A program made the translations under genes and the position numbers. Shown piece after piece: positions 24,360-35,459 of a stretch of 64,000 nucleotides of DNA; position 1 is the stretch's first letter; the number at the start of each line of letters is the position of its first letter. This stretch comes from Tragulus kanchil. Its lineage: Eukaryota > Chordata > Mammalia > Artiodactyla > Tragulidae. The DNA lies in assembly GCA_022376925.1 (NCBI GenBank), contig JAIOJX010000025.1, positions 142,497,301-142,561,300 on the forward strand. The letters are read 5' to 3'. The notes beneath the pieces were generated by a model. It worked only from the letters and a program-made list of their open reading frames with translations, ran no database searches and had not been told where the DNA came from.

Positions 24360-25576
24360 GTAATTCAAGCCCAATAAATCACCAGGACCATATGGTATAT
24401 ATCCAAGATTTCTTAAGGAAGTAAGAGTGAACTAACATAAATGCAGGGGAAAACAGTACTGTGAAGCATAGCCTTAACAGCAGCATCTGCTTTTAAAGAA
24501 TGGGTATCATGATGAAAATTCATCAGTGTCAGTAGTTCATCAGAGTGGAATGGGTATCATGATGAAAATTCTCAGTGTCTATATTCCACACTCTTCTATG
24601 GACAAACAAAATAGGTATATAATGGTTTTAACTTTAAAAAGTGTTAGGAGTATATGTAAGTTAGTGGGGAAGAGGTAGTACAACTAATCTTTGTTGATGC
24701 TGAAAGACTGTCAATAGTATAAATGGAAATATATTTGTTTCTCTACCTGGATTATGAACACATAGAAAACATGTTTTCTTCTTTATTAAGAATGAAGAAC
24801 CTTACTTTAAACAGCTATATGTAAATTTCAGAACATAGTGTGCAAAAATACTTACTAAAATGAAATATGTAGATAATGTCACTTAGGTAGCATTGCTTCT
24901 ATTTTTATTCAGTTGTCTTATATACTTCAACCAGTGATTTTTCCTAGATTTTGAAACCATAAACTTGAAACTATTTCAGACCTTAGAAAATTTTCCTTAG
25001 ACAAAAATCAATCAACTTAGAGAATGTGAACTGTTATTCTAATTGGTATTACTTAAGTGATTTATTATTTGTATTATATTTCAAATTTCCTAAGGATTAG
25101 ATGGAGCATTGTACAGATTTTATTTAAATCAAACAGTTGTAGAAGTTCAATAAAAGGTTAGCCAAATCTAGTAATTTGCAATAAGAAACACAAAAAGTCC
25201 CAGAAAAGTTGGGAAATATGTACATTAAGTAAAAAGGAACTATAATGAGAGCTTTAAGTCCTTCAGGAGAATTTTAAAAGTTGTTAATAGAAAGGAGAAG
25301 AACGAAAATGGTTTTCATATAAGAATACTGAGAGAACTTTGGGAAAATTTCTATTCCTAAGGCAGTTTTCACAGAACATCAGATGGTACCCTTGACAAAG
25401 ACTGACATCTAAAATGAGAAAGTTAGAGCAAGTAGAGTAATTCAAGCCCAATAAATCACCAGGACCATATGGTATATATCCAAGATTTCTTAAGGAAGTA
25501 AGAGTGAACTAACATAAATGCAGGGGAAAACAGTACTGTGAAGCATAGCCTTAACAGCAGCATCTGCTTTTAAAGA
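23453..25576. repeat. Tandem duplication I (unit 1077 bp)
   Basis: 23453-24499 recurs at 24530-25576. The filler (24499-24529) is a near copy of 23472-23503 ('atgggtatcatgatgaaaa'), so the sequence at the second start is stuttered. The unit contains the CR1/L3-like relic. Confidence 0.92.
24364..24425 (+). mobile_element. CR1/L3-like reverse-transcriptase relic
   Basis: Translating 24370-24423 in the frame of AAT AAA gives PNKSPGPYGIYPRFLKEV. This matches the conserved 'KSPGPDGIHPRVLKEL' RT motif of CR1-clade LINEs (L3/CR1 in mammals), with the motif Asp changed to Tyr. Flanks are too eroded to extend it. Copies occur at about 25441-25502 and 26581-26642 through duplications I and J. Confidence 0.5.
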
Positions 25577-27456
25577 CTAGAAGATTATTAATTTATTATG
25601 TAGAAAATGATGGCAAATTTTTAAGCGTTAAGTAAAGAATTTATTATGTTCTGCCTGTGTTAATGAGTAATGTTGACTAATCTTGAATATTTCTGTACTA
25701 CTCTTTATAGTTCCTGGATTTTGTTTAGCATCAACATTCTCTGTCATCTCTCTTTCTTATCTTAGCTATTCTTCCAATCATACATTTCTTCTTGTGTTGT
25801 CCAGAGCAAAAAACAGGTTAATTAGTGGGCTATCACAATGATCCTTTCTCAGAAAATTGTTCTCCCCCACTCCGTGCTTGTTTTGTTGCTGTCTTCTTTC
25901 AAGTGATATTAAATTAGAATATGCTTGATTTCAAACAGAGCTGGTATGGCTTCATTTATTTTTCAACATTTGCTCATTCTGTTACATAGCTTTGGTATCC
26001 AGTGAGGATTCAAAACATCCATAATTTGCAATTTGAGAAAATGCAAACACAAGTGACTCTGTTTACTTTATTGACATAGTAGATACATATAGAAAAGTGG
26101 ATTAATCATAAGTGTAAATTTTTATACAAACATGCACTAGTGTAATCTACATATAAATCATCATTAAGCACCTTGCAGCCCTCAAGCAGTTTCCTTTACC
26201 CTCTGCCAATCAGTAGTACCCCTAAGTAACCACTATTCTGAATTCTAATACCATCAATTAGTATGGCCTGTTCTTAAACTTCAAACTCATGAAATCATGC
26301 TGAGTATTTTTCTGGCAATAAAAGGTTAGCCAAATCTAGTAATTTGCAATAAGAAACACAAAAGTCCCAGAAAAGTTGGGAAATATGTCTTCTTCAAGTC
26401 CTTCAGGAGAATTTTAAAAGTTGTTAATAGAAAGGAGAAGAACGAAAATGGTTTTCATATAAGAATACTGAGAGAACTTTGGGAAAATTTCTATTCCTAA
26501 GGCAGTTTTCACAGAACATCAGATGGTACCCTTGACAAAGACTGACATCTAAAATGAGAAAGTTAGAGCAAGTAGAGTAATTCAAGCCCAATAAATCACC
26601 AGGACCATATGGTATATATCCAAGATTTCTTAAGGAAGTAAGAGTGAACTAACATAAATGCAGGGGAAAACAGTACTGTGAAGCATAGCCTTAACAGCAG
26701 CATCTGCTTTTAAAGACTAGAAGATTATTAATTTATTATGTAGAAAATGATGGCAAATTTTTAAGCGTTAAGTAAAGAATTTATTATGTTCTGCCTGTGT
26801 TAATGAGTAATGTTGACTAATCTTGAATATTTCTGTACTACTCTTTATAGTTCCTGGATTTTGTTTAGCATCAACATTCTCTGTCATCTCTCTTTCTTAT
26901 CTTAGCTATTCTTCCAATCATACATTTCTTCTTGTGTTGTCCAGAGCAAAAAACAGGTTAATTAGTGGGCTATCACAATGATCCTTTCTCAGAAAATTGT
27001 TCTCCCCCACTCCGTGCTTGTTTTGTTGCTGTCTTCTTTCAAGTGATATTAAATTAGAATATGCTTGATTTCAAACAGAGCTGGTATGGCTTCATTTATT
27101 TTTCAACATTTGCTCATTCTGTTACATAGCTTTGGTATCCAGTGAGGATTCAAAACATCCATAATTTGCAATTTGAGAAAATGCAAACACAAGTGACTCT
27201 GTTTACTTTATTGACATAGTAGATACATATAGAAAAGTGGATTAATCATAAGTGTAAATTTTTATACAAACATGCACTAGTGTAATCTACATATAAATCA
27301 TCATTAAGCACCTTGCAGCCCTCAAGCAGTTTCCCTTTACCCTCTGCCAATCAGTAGTACCCCTAAGTAACCACTATTCTGAATTCTAATACCATCAATT
27401 AGTATGGCCTGTTCTTAAACTTCAAACTCATGAAATCATACTGAGTATTTTTCTGG
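25148..27456. repeat. Tandem duplication J (units 1168 and 1141 bp)
   Basis: 25148-26315 recurs at 26316-27456. About 80 bases into the second copy a 28-base loss replaces 'tacattaag...gagctttaag' with a short 'cttcttcaag' (near 26388). Further on there is one inserted C ('tttccctttaccc'). Deletion and substitutions again lie near the ends of the overlap. The stretch 25148-25576 is present three times. Confidence 0.9.
26065..26315 (-). mobile_element. Old inverted L1 3' UTR, first copy
   Basis: 'ctttattgacatagtag', 'gtaagt..ccactattctgaattc' and 'tggcctgttcttaaacttc' follow the inverted 3' UTR of L1M-type elements. The piece is cut by the junction at 26316 and repeated in full from 27206. 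Confidence 0.5.
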
Positions 27457-27766
27457 CTTGTTTGGCTCCAAATAATGTCTCTGAGGCTCATCAGTCCTGT
27501 AGTATTTATCCATAAAATAATTTTATTTCTAGATAAAATTTCATCTTATAAGTAGCATATCTTATTTATCCACTATTCCATTGATAAAATCTGGGGTTAA
27601 TTCTATTTCTATCTCTTAAGTGTGAAGCTGCAATCTTCTTGTACTCATGTCTTTTGCTGAACATATTGACTGTTTTCACTTGATTATAAGCTTATGATAA
27701 AACTGTTAGTCATAGAGTAAGGATTTAATCAAATATAGTGCTACATGTAACACTCAAAAAAGAGAG

Positions 27767-28083
27767 GGCTTCCCCTGGTGGCCCACTGGGTAAGGACACC
27801 GCCTTGCAGTGCAAGGGGCACCGGTTCGATCCCTGGCCTGGGAAGATCCCACGTGCTGCAGAGCGGCTGGACCCACGTGTCCAATTACCAAGCCGGAGCT
27901 CTGGAGCGCATGCCCCAGAGCCGGCGCTCTGCAACGACAGACACCACCGCGATGGGAGGCCCACAGGAGCCAAAGAACAAAGACGGATGAACATAGAGAA
28001 ACGGAAGACCAATAGAAGTGGCCCACCTGCTCCCCTCCTTCCCCAACCCGACCTCCGCCCAAAATAAATAAATAAATAAATCT
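27767..28083 (+). mobile_element. CHR-derived SINE with extended C-rich tail
   Basis: Head 'ggcttcccctggtggccc', B box 'ggttcgatccc' (close to the Pol III consensus), 'gggaagatcccacgtgctg', 'ccaaagaacaaagacgg' and 'gaccaatagaagtggcc'. Then a C-rich extension (28024-28062) is followed by an (AAAT)n tail. It is GC-rich against an AT-rich setting and carries many CpGs, so it is the youngest-looking SINE here. Open frames of 60-112 aa on both strands are SINE shadows. Confidence 0.82.
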
Positions 28084-28877
28084 TTAAAAAATAATAATAA
28101 TTAAAACTATATAAGAGAGTTCAATGGGTTCACATGTTCATCAAGATTTGGCATCATCAGTCTTTTCTGATGATATTGGATGATTTTTTTCAACATTTGG
28201 CTTCATTTATTTTTCAACATTTGCTCATTCTGTTACATAGCTTTGGTATCCAGTGAGGATTCAAAACATCCATAATTTGCAATTTGAGAAAATGCAAACA
28301 CAAGTGACTCTGTTTACTTTATTGACATAGTAGATACATATAGAAAAGTGGATTAATCATAAGTGTAAATTTTTATACAAACATGCACTAGTGTAATCTA
28401 CATATAAATCATCATTAAGCACCTTGCAGCCCTCAAGCAGTTTCCCTTTACCCTCTGCCAATCAGTAGTACCCCTAAGTAACCACTATTCTGAATTCTAA
28501 TACCATCAATTAGTATGGCCTGTTCTTAAACTTCAAACTCATGAAATCATACTGAGTATTTTTCTGGCTTGTTTGGCTCCAAATAATGTCTCTGAGGCTC
28601 ATCAGTCCTGTAGTATTTATCCATAAAATAATTTTATTTCTAGATAAAATTTCATCTTATAAGTAGCATATCTTATTTATCCACTATTCCATTGATAAAA
28701 TCTGGGGTTAATTCTATTTCTATCTCTTAAGTGTGAAGCTGCAATCTTCTTGTACTCATGTCTTTTGCTGAACATATTGACTGTTTTCACTTGATTATAA
28801 GCTTATGATAAAACTGTTAGTCATAGAGTAAGGATTTAATCAAATATAGTGCTACATGTAACACTCAAAAAAGAGAG

Positions 28878-29195
28878 GGCTTCCCCTGGTGGCCCACTGG
28901 GTAAGGACACCGCCTTGCAGTGCAAGGGGCACCGGTTCGATCCCTGGCCTGGGAAGATCCCACGTGCTGCAGAGCGGCTGGACTGATGTGTCCAATTACC
29001 GAGCCAGAGCTCTGGAGCGCATGCGCCCAGAGCCGGCGCTCTGCAACGACAGACACCACCGCGATGGGAGGCCCACGGGAGCCAAAGAACAAAGACGGAT
29101 GAACATAGAGAAACGGAAGACCAATAGAAGTGGCCCACCTGCTCCCCTCCTTCCCCAACCCGACCTCCGCCCAAAATAAATAAATAAATAAATCT
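28878..29195 (+). mobile_element. CHR-derived SINE, duplicate of the 27767 copy
   Basis: Same insertion repeated by duplication K. It reads 'ctgatgtgtcc', 'cgagccagag', 'tgcgcccag' and 'cacgggagcc' where the first copy has 'cccacgtgtcc', 'caagccggag', 'tgccccag' and 'cacaggagcc'. The second copy looks closer to the family consensus. Confidence 0.82.
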
Positions 29196-29497
29196 TTAAA
29201 AAATAATAATAATTAAAACTATATAAGAGAGTTCAATGGGTTCACATGTTCATCAAGATTTGGCATCATCAGTCTTTTCTGATGATATTGGATGAGTGGG
29301 CAAAGGATGCTGATTGTGATATTAATTTGCATTTCGCTGAGAACTAATAATGTTAACGCATTTTGCGATGTTCATTGGCTATTTGATTATCCTCTTTTTA
29401 AAAATATCTATTGAATTATTTTTGTTCATTGAAAAATCAGGTCTCTTCTCTGGTTTTTAAGGAGATACATATTCTGGATTTGAGTAGTTTGTTAGTC

Positions 29498-29530
29498 TAT
29501 CATCTATCTATCCATTTATCTATCTATATA
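29498..29530. repeat. Imperfect (TATC)n microsatellite
   Basis: 'ctatcatctatctatcc' and 'tatctatctatatatgg' inside the old L1. Short and interrupted. Confidence 0.8.
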
Positions 29531-30084
29531 TGGATGTTATAAGTTTTACTGAAGCTCATGGGAGGTTTATTTAGTGCTTGGCCTTTTAGAATACTGTTTT
29601 AAAAATCTTTTCCTACATCAATATCATGCATACATTTTCCTATAATTTAAGCTAAATACTTCATTTTTTCTTACATTTCACACTTAGATATATGATTCTT
29701 CTCTAAGTATTTTTGATGTACATTGTGAGGATAAGGCAATGTTTATGTTTTCCAAAGGAAAGTCAAATGGCTCTAGTACAATTTATTGAAAATATCATTT
29801 TCCTCACTGAATTTCACTAGTATTTCTGTCCTATTTCAAACTCAGTTGAATTTTCTATAATATTCTATTATTCAATCACTGATCCTTTGCCCTTGAAAAG
29901 AATTTAAGCCCACAGCCTATAACCTCTTGTAGCATTAGATCTTAACTACTCCACTGAAGCAGAATGCTTGGAAAGCAAAACACACATATACAGAATGGAA
30001 GAAAGACAGAGGACAAGGAAAAGCTTACTTCCATCTTGGGAATGTATTTGCTAGATTGTATTAACCATACTGAAGAAATATAAA

Positions 30085-30560
30085 AGCATCCCACCCATAC
30101 TGCAGCCAGAGTCATCTTTCACAAACCTATACCACATAACAATAGTTCTGATGGAACATCTCCTGTGCTTTCTATTGTACTTCACCCAGCATTTTATCAT
30201 ACAGTAGTCTATGAGAAACTCTCCAGTTCCATCTCTAACCAATTTCCTATGGCTATCAATGCTATATTCAATTAGCTTACTTTCTTTTTTCCTCTAACAA
30301 GGCAAGATTTTCCCATTGCCATTCCACCTGAAATGCTGATGCCTAGGTTTGTGCTCGGCTGAATCAGTTTTATTATTCTCATTACAAGTTACATTCCAAT
30401 TCAGAGATGGATTGACTTACCAAGTCTAACGCGCCCCGCACTTACACCTACCAGCTCCACTCCACCTCACCCACCCCAATGTCTTTCTATCATGTTTTTC
30501 CCATCTTATTAAAGAATTGTCAACTCCTGATAGAATATCCATTGTCTCTGTACATACATG
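30085..30560 (+). mobile_element. L2 relic, 3' part
   Basis: 'ctgcagccagagtcatctttc', 'ttgccattccacctgaaatgctg' and a later 'tccattgtctctgtac' follow the order of landmarks in the 3' half of L2 (agag-tgatctttc; gttcc-ctggaatgctc; attgtct-tctcc). Strongly diverged, as expected for L2. The minus-strand open frame at 30051-30242 is antisense to it. Confidence 0.5.
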
Positions 30561-30663
30561 TTTTATTATCATCTACTTGTTTTTGATTCATTTATGCCTT
30601 TGTATAAATTAATACTATTTTTACTGTGTAGGGTATATTTAGACTGTTATAATAGCATTTCTT

Positions 30664-30926
30664 TTTCTTTTTTTTTTTTGGCCACTTCTATTGATCTTTC
30701 ATTCATTTATCTTTGTTCTTTGGCTTGCGTAGGCCTCCCATCACAGTGGCCTCTCTCATTGCAGAGCACCGGCTCTGGGCACATGCGCTCCAGAGCTCCA
30801 GCTCAGTAGTTTTACACATCCTCCAGCTGCTCCACGGCACGCGGGATCCTCCCAGACCAGGGATTGAACCGGCACCCCTTACATTGCAAGGCAGTGTCCT
30901 TACCCACTGGACTACCAGGGAAGCCC
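30664..30926 (-). mobile_element. CHR-derived SINE with 10-bp target-site duplication
   Basis: Inverted full element: 'ggccacttctattg' tail, 'ctttgttctttggc', 'gagcaccggctctggg', 'gggattgaaccggcacccc' (the B box in reverse), and head 'ggactaccagggaagcc'. The repeats 'agcatttctt' at 30654-30663 and 30927-30936 are a perfect target-site duplication. The head (30879-30926) recurs alone at 31985-32032 because duplication L begins inside the SINE. Confidence 0.85.
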
Positions 30927-31722
30927 AGCATTTCTTATAGGTTATATTTAATGACGATTTATGCCTTTATTCAGGTACAAGAAAATACAATTGTAGACAA
31001 TAACACATTGGATACTATCAGACTGACTTTTTTACGTAAAATAAAGTGTTTTTTATTCTAATAAACACTGAAAGATTAGAAAATAAGCACAAAATAGAGA
31101 TGTTCATCATTTTAGGTTTAGGCTGTGCATACAGAAAACTTTGGACTCTTCCTACCTACACGCTAGCCATTTTTAAATAATAAAGAAAAACATTAAATCC
31201 AGAATGATTAAATCTTACACAAATGGCAAAGAGTCATATAATAGCTTAGGATTTTTATTTGTTTACTATTTAAATATTTATTCTGTGTCTGTGAGTGCCT
31301 GTGCCTATGAATATGCTCAGAGAATCTACATTTCTTGAATAATTATAGGCTTATAAAAACTGTCAAATTATTATTTTTCCCCTCCAGGTCCATTCTGTTT
31401 CTTTCTACCATGAAAAAAATCATATGCTAATTTTTCATTAATTTTTAGAGATATCAATGAGGTTCATTTTAATTTTCAATGCTAAGCATGTTCAAATAAT
31501 CCATTCCTTCTTAAAAATATGTGGTAAAGATCTTAAAGGTCCACTTAACATAGAGAAGGCAATACATACGACAGAAAGTATTCATTAATAGGATGAATAA
31601 AGTGAAACTTGTCTGTCTCCTTATCTATTAAAACAGAACACCAGACCCTCTCTCTCCTGTCAATTACTGTTCTAACATGCTATAATTTTTATGCTATTAA
31701 AAGTGAAATACATGCTACTTAC

Positions 31723-31840
31723 TGGTATTCTTCATGACTAAGTTGAACTTTCTCTTTCGATTAGCAGAAACAATCCCGGTGGCTTCAAATTCCCTAAGCA
31801 AGAAGGCTGACATTCCTCCAAAAGTCACTGTTGCTTCTAC
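31723..31840 (-). other. Candidate internal coding exon (118 bp), unassigned
   Basis: On the minus strand an acceptor-like 'ttgtatcccag' (AG at 31841-31842) with a T-rich tract precedes an open segment. The segment ends at a consensus donor 'CA|gtaagt' (GT at 31722-31721). Read from the first exon base, it encodes 39 residues without a stop, beginning VEATVTFGGMSAFLL and ending RKRKFNLVMKN plus T, leaving one extra base (phase 0 to 1). Codon use is mixed and GC is higher than the neighbourhood. I do not recognise the protein. No flanking exon fits convincingly, so chance is a real alternative. The duplicate is at 32829-32946. Confidence 0.3.
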
Positions 31841-32828
31841 CTGGGATACAAATATACAGAGTGAACAAATGTAGATGGTCCCTTGACTAAAGTTCCACAA
31901 ATGTGTTCCAGAGTCAGTGACAACAGAAATACATTTTCAGCACTGGTGATAATACCTGGAAGGGACTGGAATGAGTCAATTAGGTTACATTGCAAGGCAG
32001 TGTCCTTACCCACTGGACTACCAGGGAAGCCCAGCATTTCTTATAGGTTATATTTAATGACGATTTATGCCTTTATTCAGGTACAAGAAAATACAATTGT
32101 AGACAATAACACATTGGATACTATCAGACTGACTTTTTTACGTAAAATAAAGTGTTTTTTATTCTAATAAACACTGAAAGATTAGAAAATAAGCACAAAA
32201 TAGAGATGTTCATCATTTTAGGTTTAGGCTGTGCATACAGAAAACTTTGGACTCTTCCTACCTACACGCTAGCCATTTTTAAATAATAAAGAAAAACATT
32301 AAATCCAGAATGATTAAATCTTACACAAATGGCAAAGAGTCATATAATAGCTTAGGATTTTTATTTGTTTACTATTTAAATATTTATTCTGTGTCTGTGA
32401 GTGCCTGTGCCTATGAATATGCTCAGAGAATCTACATTTCTTGAATAATTATAGGCTTATAAAAACTGTCAAATTATTATTTTTCCCCTCCAGGTCCATT
32501 CTGTTTCTTTCTACCATGAAAAAAATCATATGCTAATTTTTCATTAATTTTTAGAGATATCAATGAGGTTCATTTTAATTTTCAATGCTAAGCATGTTCA
32601 AATAATCCATTCCTTCTTAAAAATATGTGGTAAAGATCTTAAAGGTCCACTTAACATAGAGAAGGCAATACATACGACAGAAAGTATTCATTAATAGGAT
32701 GAATAAAGTGAAACTTGTCTGTCTCCTTATCTATTAAAACAGAACACCAGACCCTCTCTCTCCTGTCAATTACTGTTCTAACATGCTATAATTTTTATGC
32801 TATTAAAAGTGAAATACATGCTACTTAC

Positions 32829-32946
32829 TGGTATTCTTCATGACTAAGTTGAACTTTCTCTTTCGATTAGCAGAAACAATCCCGGTGGCTTCAAATTCCC
32901 TAAGCAAGAAGGCTGACATTCCTCCAAAAGTCACTGTTGCTTCTAC
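32829..32946 (-). other. Second copy of the candidate exon
   Basis: Identical to 31723-31840 at an offset of 1106, including both splice-like signals. It arises from duplication L, so a gene predictor would wrongly call two exons. Confidence 0.3.
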
Positions 32947-33090
32947 CTGGGATACAAATATACAGAGTGAACAAATGTAGATGGTCCCTTGACTAAAGTT
33001 CCACAAATGTGTTCCAGAGTCAGTGACAACAGAAATACATTTTCAGCACTGGTGATAATACCTGGAAGGGACTGGAATGAGTCAATTAGG

Positions 33091-33607
33091 TCTTTAATGA
33101 TTTCTATTCAGGGAAACTGAGGTGCCTCTGGCTAAAACAGAAGGTATTATTGCCAGCGAGGAAGTGAGATCTTACAAGACTATACAAGAGAAAACAGAGC
33201 AAGGTAAACTATATCTTAGAGTGCAGAAAACTCGAGATTGATACCAAGGAAAATGAAGCATAAGTAACTTCTAAAATTTGTAAAAAGAAAATGTCTCCTT
33301 TGCTCATGTCACAAATGGATGAACAGCAAGTGCAATGGATTTCAGCAAGGGACTGTTCTATGGACGTGGTTAGAAAGAAAAAGGCAACAGAGCAAAGCTC
33401 CACAATAGACAGAAGGGTTGTTATATTTTCCATCCATGTGTTTTTTAAAATAAAAAACAGGTAAGCTATCTGACTAACAGCATTTTAAAAACTGGGAAAC
33501 TGTCTTTTAAATGGAATATTTGAATTTATGATATCAGATAACAGGCATGCTATCTAGAAACTGTAAATTTGTATGTGACTTTTAAATCAAGAACATTGAA
33601 TACTATA
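33091..33607. other. Non-coding spacer
   Basis: No repeat landmark. The minus-strand frame at 33209-33433 has no domain and no conserved-looking composition. Confidence 0.4.
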
Positions 33608-35353
33608 TTCTTTTGTGTTTTTCTAGCAAGTGCTTCATTATTTCCTTGAGGCTATAATAGAGTTATACTAGCTAGGAAGGTTAGGAAATGCCTTGGTAAC
33701 ACAAGTGGTATATAGATAATTCATCCTGATCCTTTTCTATATATTAAAGTCTCGAGGGATATTGATAAAGAAAAGGATTATGGTAGCTCCAGGTCCCATT
33801 CAGACAGAAATCTCTAAATTAACCTTGCTGTACTAAAACCTAAAAAACCTTCCGCTAACCTTTAGTAGTTTTGTCAGCATCTCTTTTTAGAGGCTCTATT
33901 GACCCTTTTGGAGATTCTGCAGTTTAGGAAATGATTTAAATGTAAAGTTAGGAAGAATTTATTATTTGCTAAAGGTTGGATATCACAAATGAGTCTGACA
34001 TAGGGAATCCCTAGAATGTTTAAATGCTTATCAAGAAATTTGTTTAAAAAGTATGATTGGGGGAGCTGACCCTGAAAATGAATAGTTTTAGAAAGTAAAG
34101 TAAAAAGGGAAAAACAAACTATGTTTTAACCTTGCTTATATTTTTTAAAAAATCTGTAACTGGGAGACATCAAATATTCTTAAACTAAATATTTTCAAAA
34201 GTCATGATGTCTATATTGAAAGTTCTTTCTTTAAATGTGTCATTAATTTTCCCTAAATTGTGTATCTAAAGGGACATTTTCCCTACTAATGCAAGTCAGT
34301 ATAAAGTAGCAGAAAAAGTATGGGCTTGGACTTATGTCCTTGAACTATGGTAAACAAAATAAGTCATTTCGATCCCGCATTTCTTCACCAATGTGGGAAG
34401 ATTAATTTTGCACTTAGGTAAAACTAAATTTTTGTAAAGATTTGGTATGATGCAAGTCAAAAAGTAGAAAATATAGTTTTTCTTTTGTGTTTTTCTAGCA
34501 AGTGCTTCATTATTTCCTTGAGGCTATAATAGAGTTATACTAGCTAGGAAGGTTAGGAAATGCCTTGGTAACACAAGTGGTATATAGATAATTCATCCTG
34601 ATCCTTTTCTATATATTAAAGTCTCGAGGGATATTGATAAAGAAAAGGATTATGGTAGCTCCAGGTCCCATTCAGACAGAAATCTCTAAATTAACCTTGC
34701 TGTACTAAAACCTAAAAAACCTTCCGCTAACCTTTAGTAGTTTTGTCAGCATCTCTTTTTAGAGGCTCTATTGACCCTTTTGGAGATTCTGCAGTTTAGG
34801 AAATGATTTAAATGTAAAGTTAGGAAGAATTTATTATTTGCTAAAGGTTGGATATCACAAATGAGTCTGACATAGGGAATCCCTAGAATGTTTAAATGCT
34901 TATCAAGAAATTTGTTTAAAAAGTATGATTGGGGGAGCTGACCCTGAAAATGAATAGTTTTAGAAAGTAAAGTAAAAAGGGAAAAACAAACTATGTTTTA
35001 ACCTTGCTTATATTTTTTAAAAAATCTGTAACTGGGAGACATCAAATATTCTTAAACTAAATATTTTCAAAAGTCATGATGTCTATATTGAAAGTTCTTT
35101 CTTTAAATGTGTCATTAATTTTCCCTAAATTGTGTATCTAAAGGGACATTTTCCCTACTAATGCAAGTCAGTATAAAGTAGCAGAAAAAGTATGGGCTTG
35201 GACTTATGTCCTTGAACTATGGTAAACAAAATAAGTCATTTCCGATCCCGCATTTCTTCACCAATGTGGGAAGATTAATTTTGCACTTAGGTAAAACTAA
35301 ATTTTTGTAAAGATTTGGTATGATGCAAGTCAAAAAGTAGAAAATATAGTTTT
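33608..35353. repeat. Tandem duplication M (unit ~872 bp)
   Basis: 33608-34480 recurs at 34481-35353. This is the shortest unit. One inserted C ('atttccgatcc' against 'atttcgatcc') was seen. The content is AT-rich, without a recognised gene or repeat. Confidence 0.92.
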
Positions 35354-35459
35354 TTCTTTTTTCTTTTCTTCCTTTTGTATTTCCTAATACACTAATAGTA
35401 GTAGTCTTTTTATAAGTAAGAAATGTTATTAAAATTATTAATAAATTAATAAACTTTAG

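Larger units (their letters stand above)
27089..29295. repeat. Tandem duplication K (unit 1111 bp)
   Basis: 27089-28183 recurs at 28200-29295, with a 16-base filler resembling 'ttttcaacatttg' from the start of the unit. Flanking sequence is identical, but the SINE inside differs at about eight positions between copies, which is out of proportion to the rest. Confidence 0.92.
27206..29890 (-). mobile_element. Old inverted L1 (L1M-type), nested SINE, duplicated
   Basis: Inverted L1: the 3' UTR from 27206, then the ORF2 end. 29310-29500 carries 'gatattaatttgcatttcgctgagaa' in the usual antisense reading, followed by 'atacatattctggattt'. It continues to about 29880 through 'gtacaatttattgaaaatatc', the antisense of the region that reads 'ccagcaccatttgttgaaa' in better-preserved copies. 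A CHR-derived SINE is inserted at 27767. Duplication K repeats 27206-28183 as 28317-29295. Confidence 0.6.
30879..33090. repeat. Tandem duplication L (unit 1106 bp)
   Basis: 30879-31984 is followed directly by 31985-33090 with no filler. By eye the copies are identical. The second copy starts in the middle of the SINE and has no target-site duplication of its own, so it is not a retroposition product. The unit contains the candidate exon. Confidence 0.94.

Noticed and set aside
27725..29179. Several overlapping 60-112 aa frames on both strands
   Set aside because: They follow the GC-rich SINE, which lacks stop codons by composition; the same frames appear at every SINE of this family.
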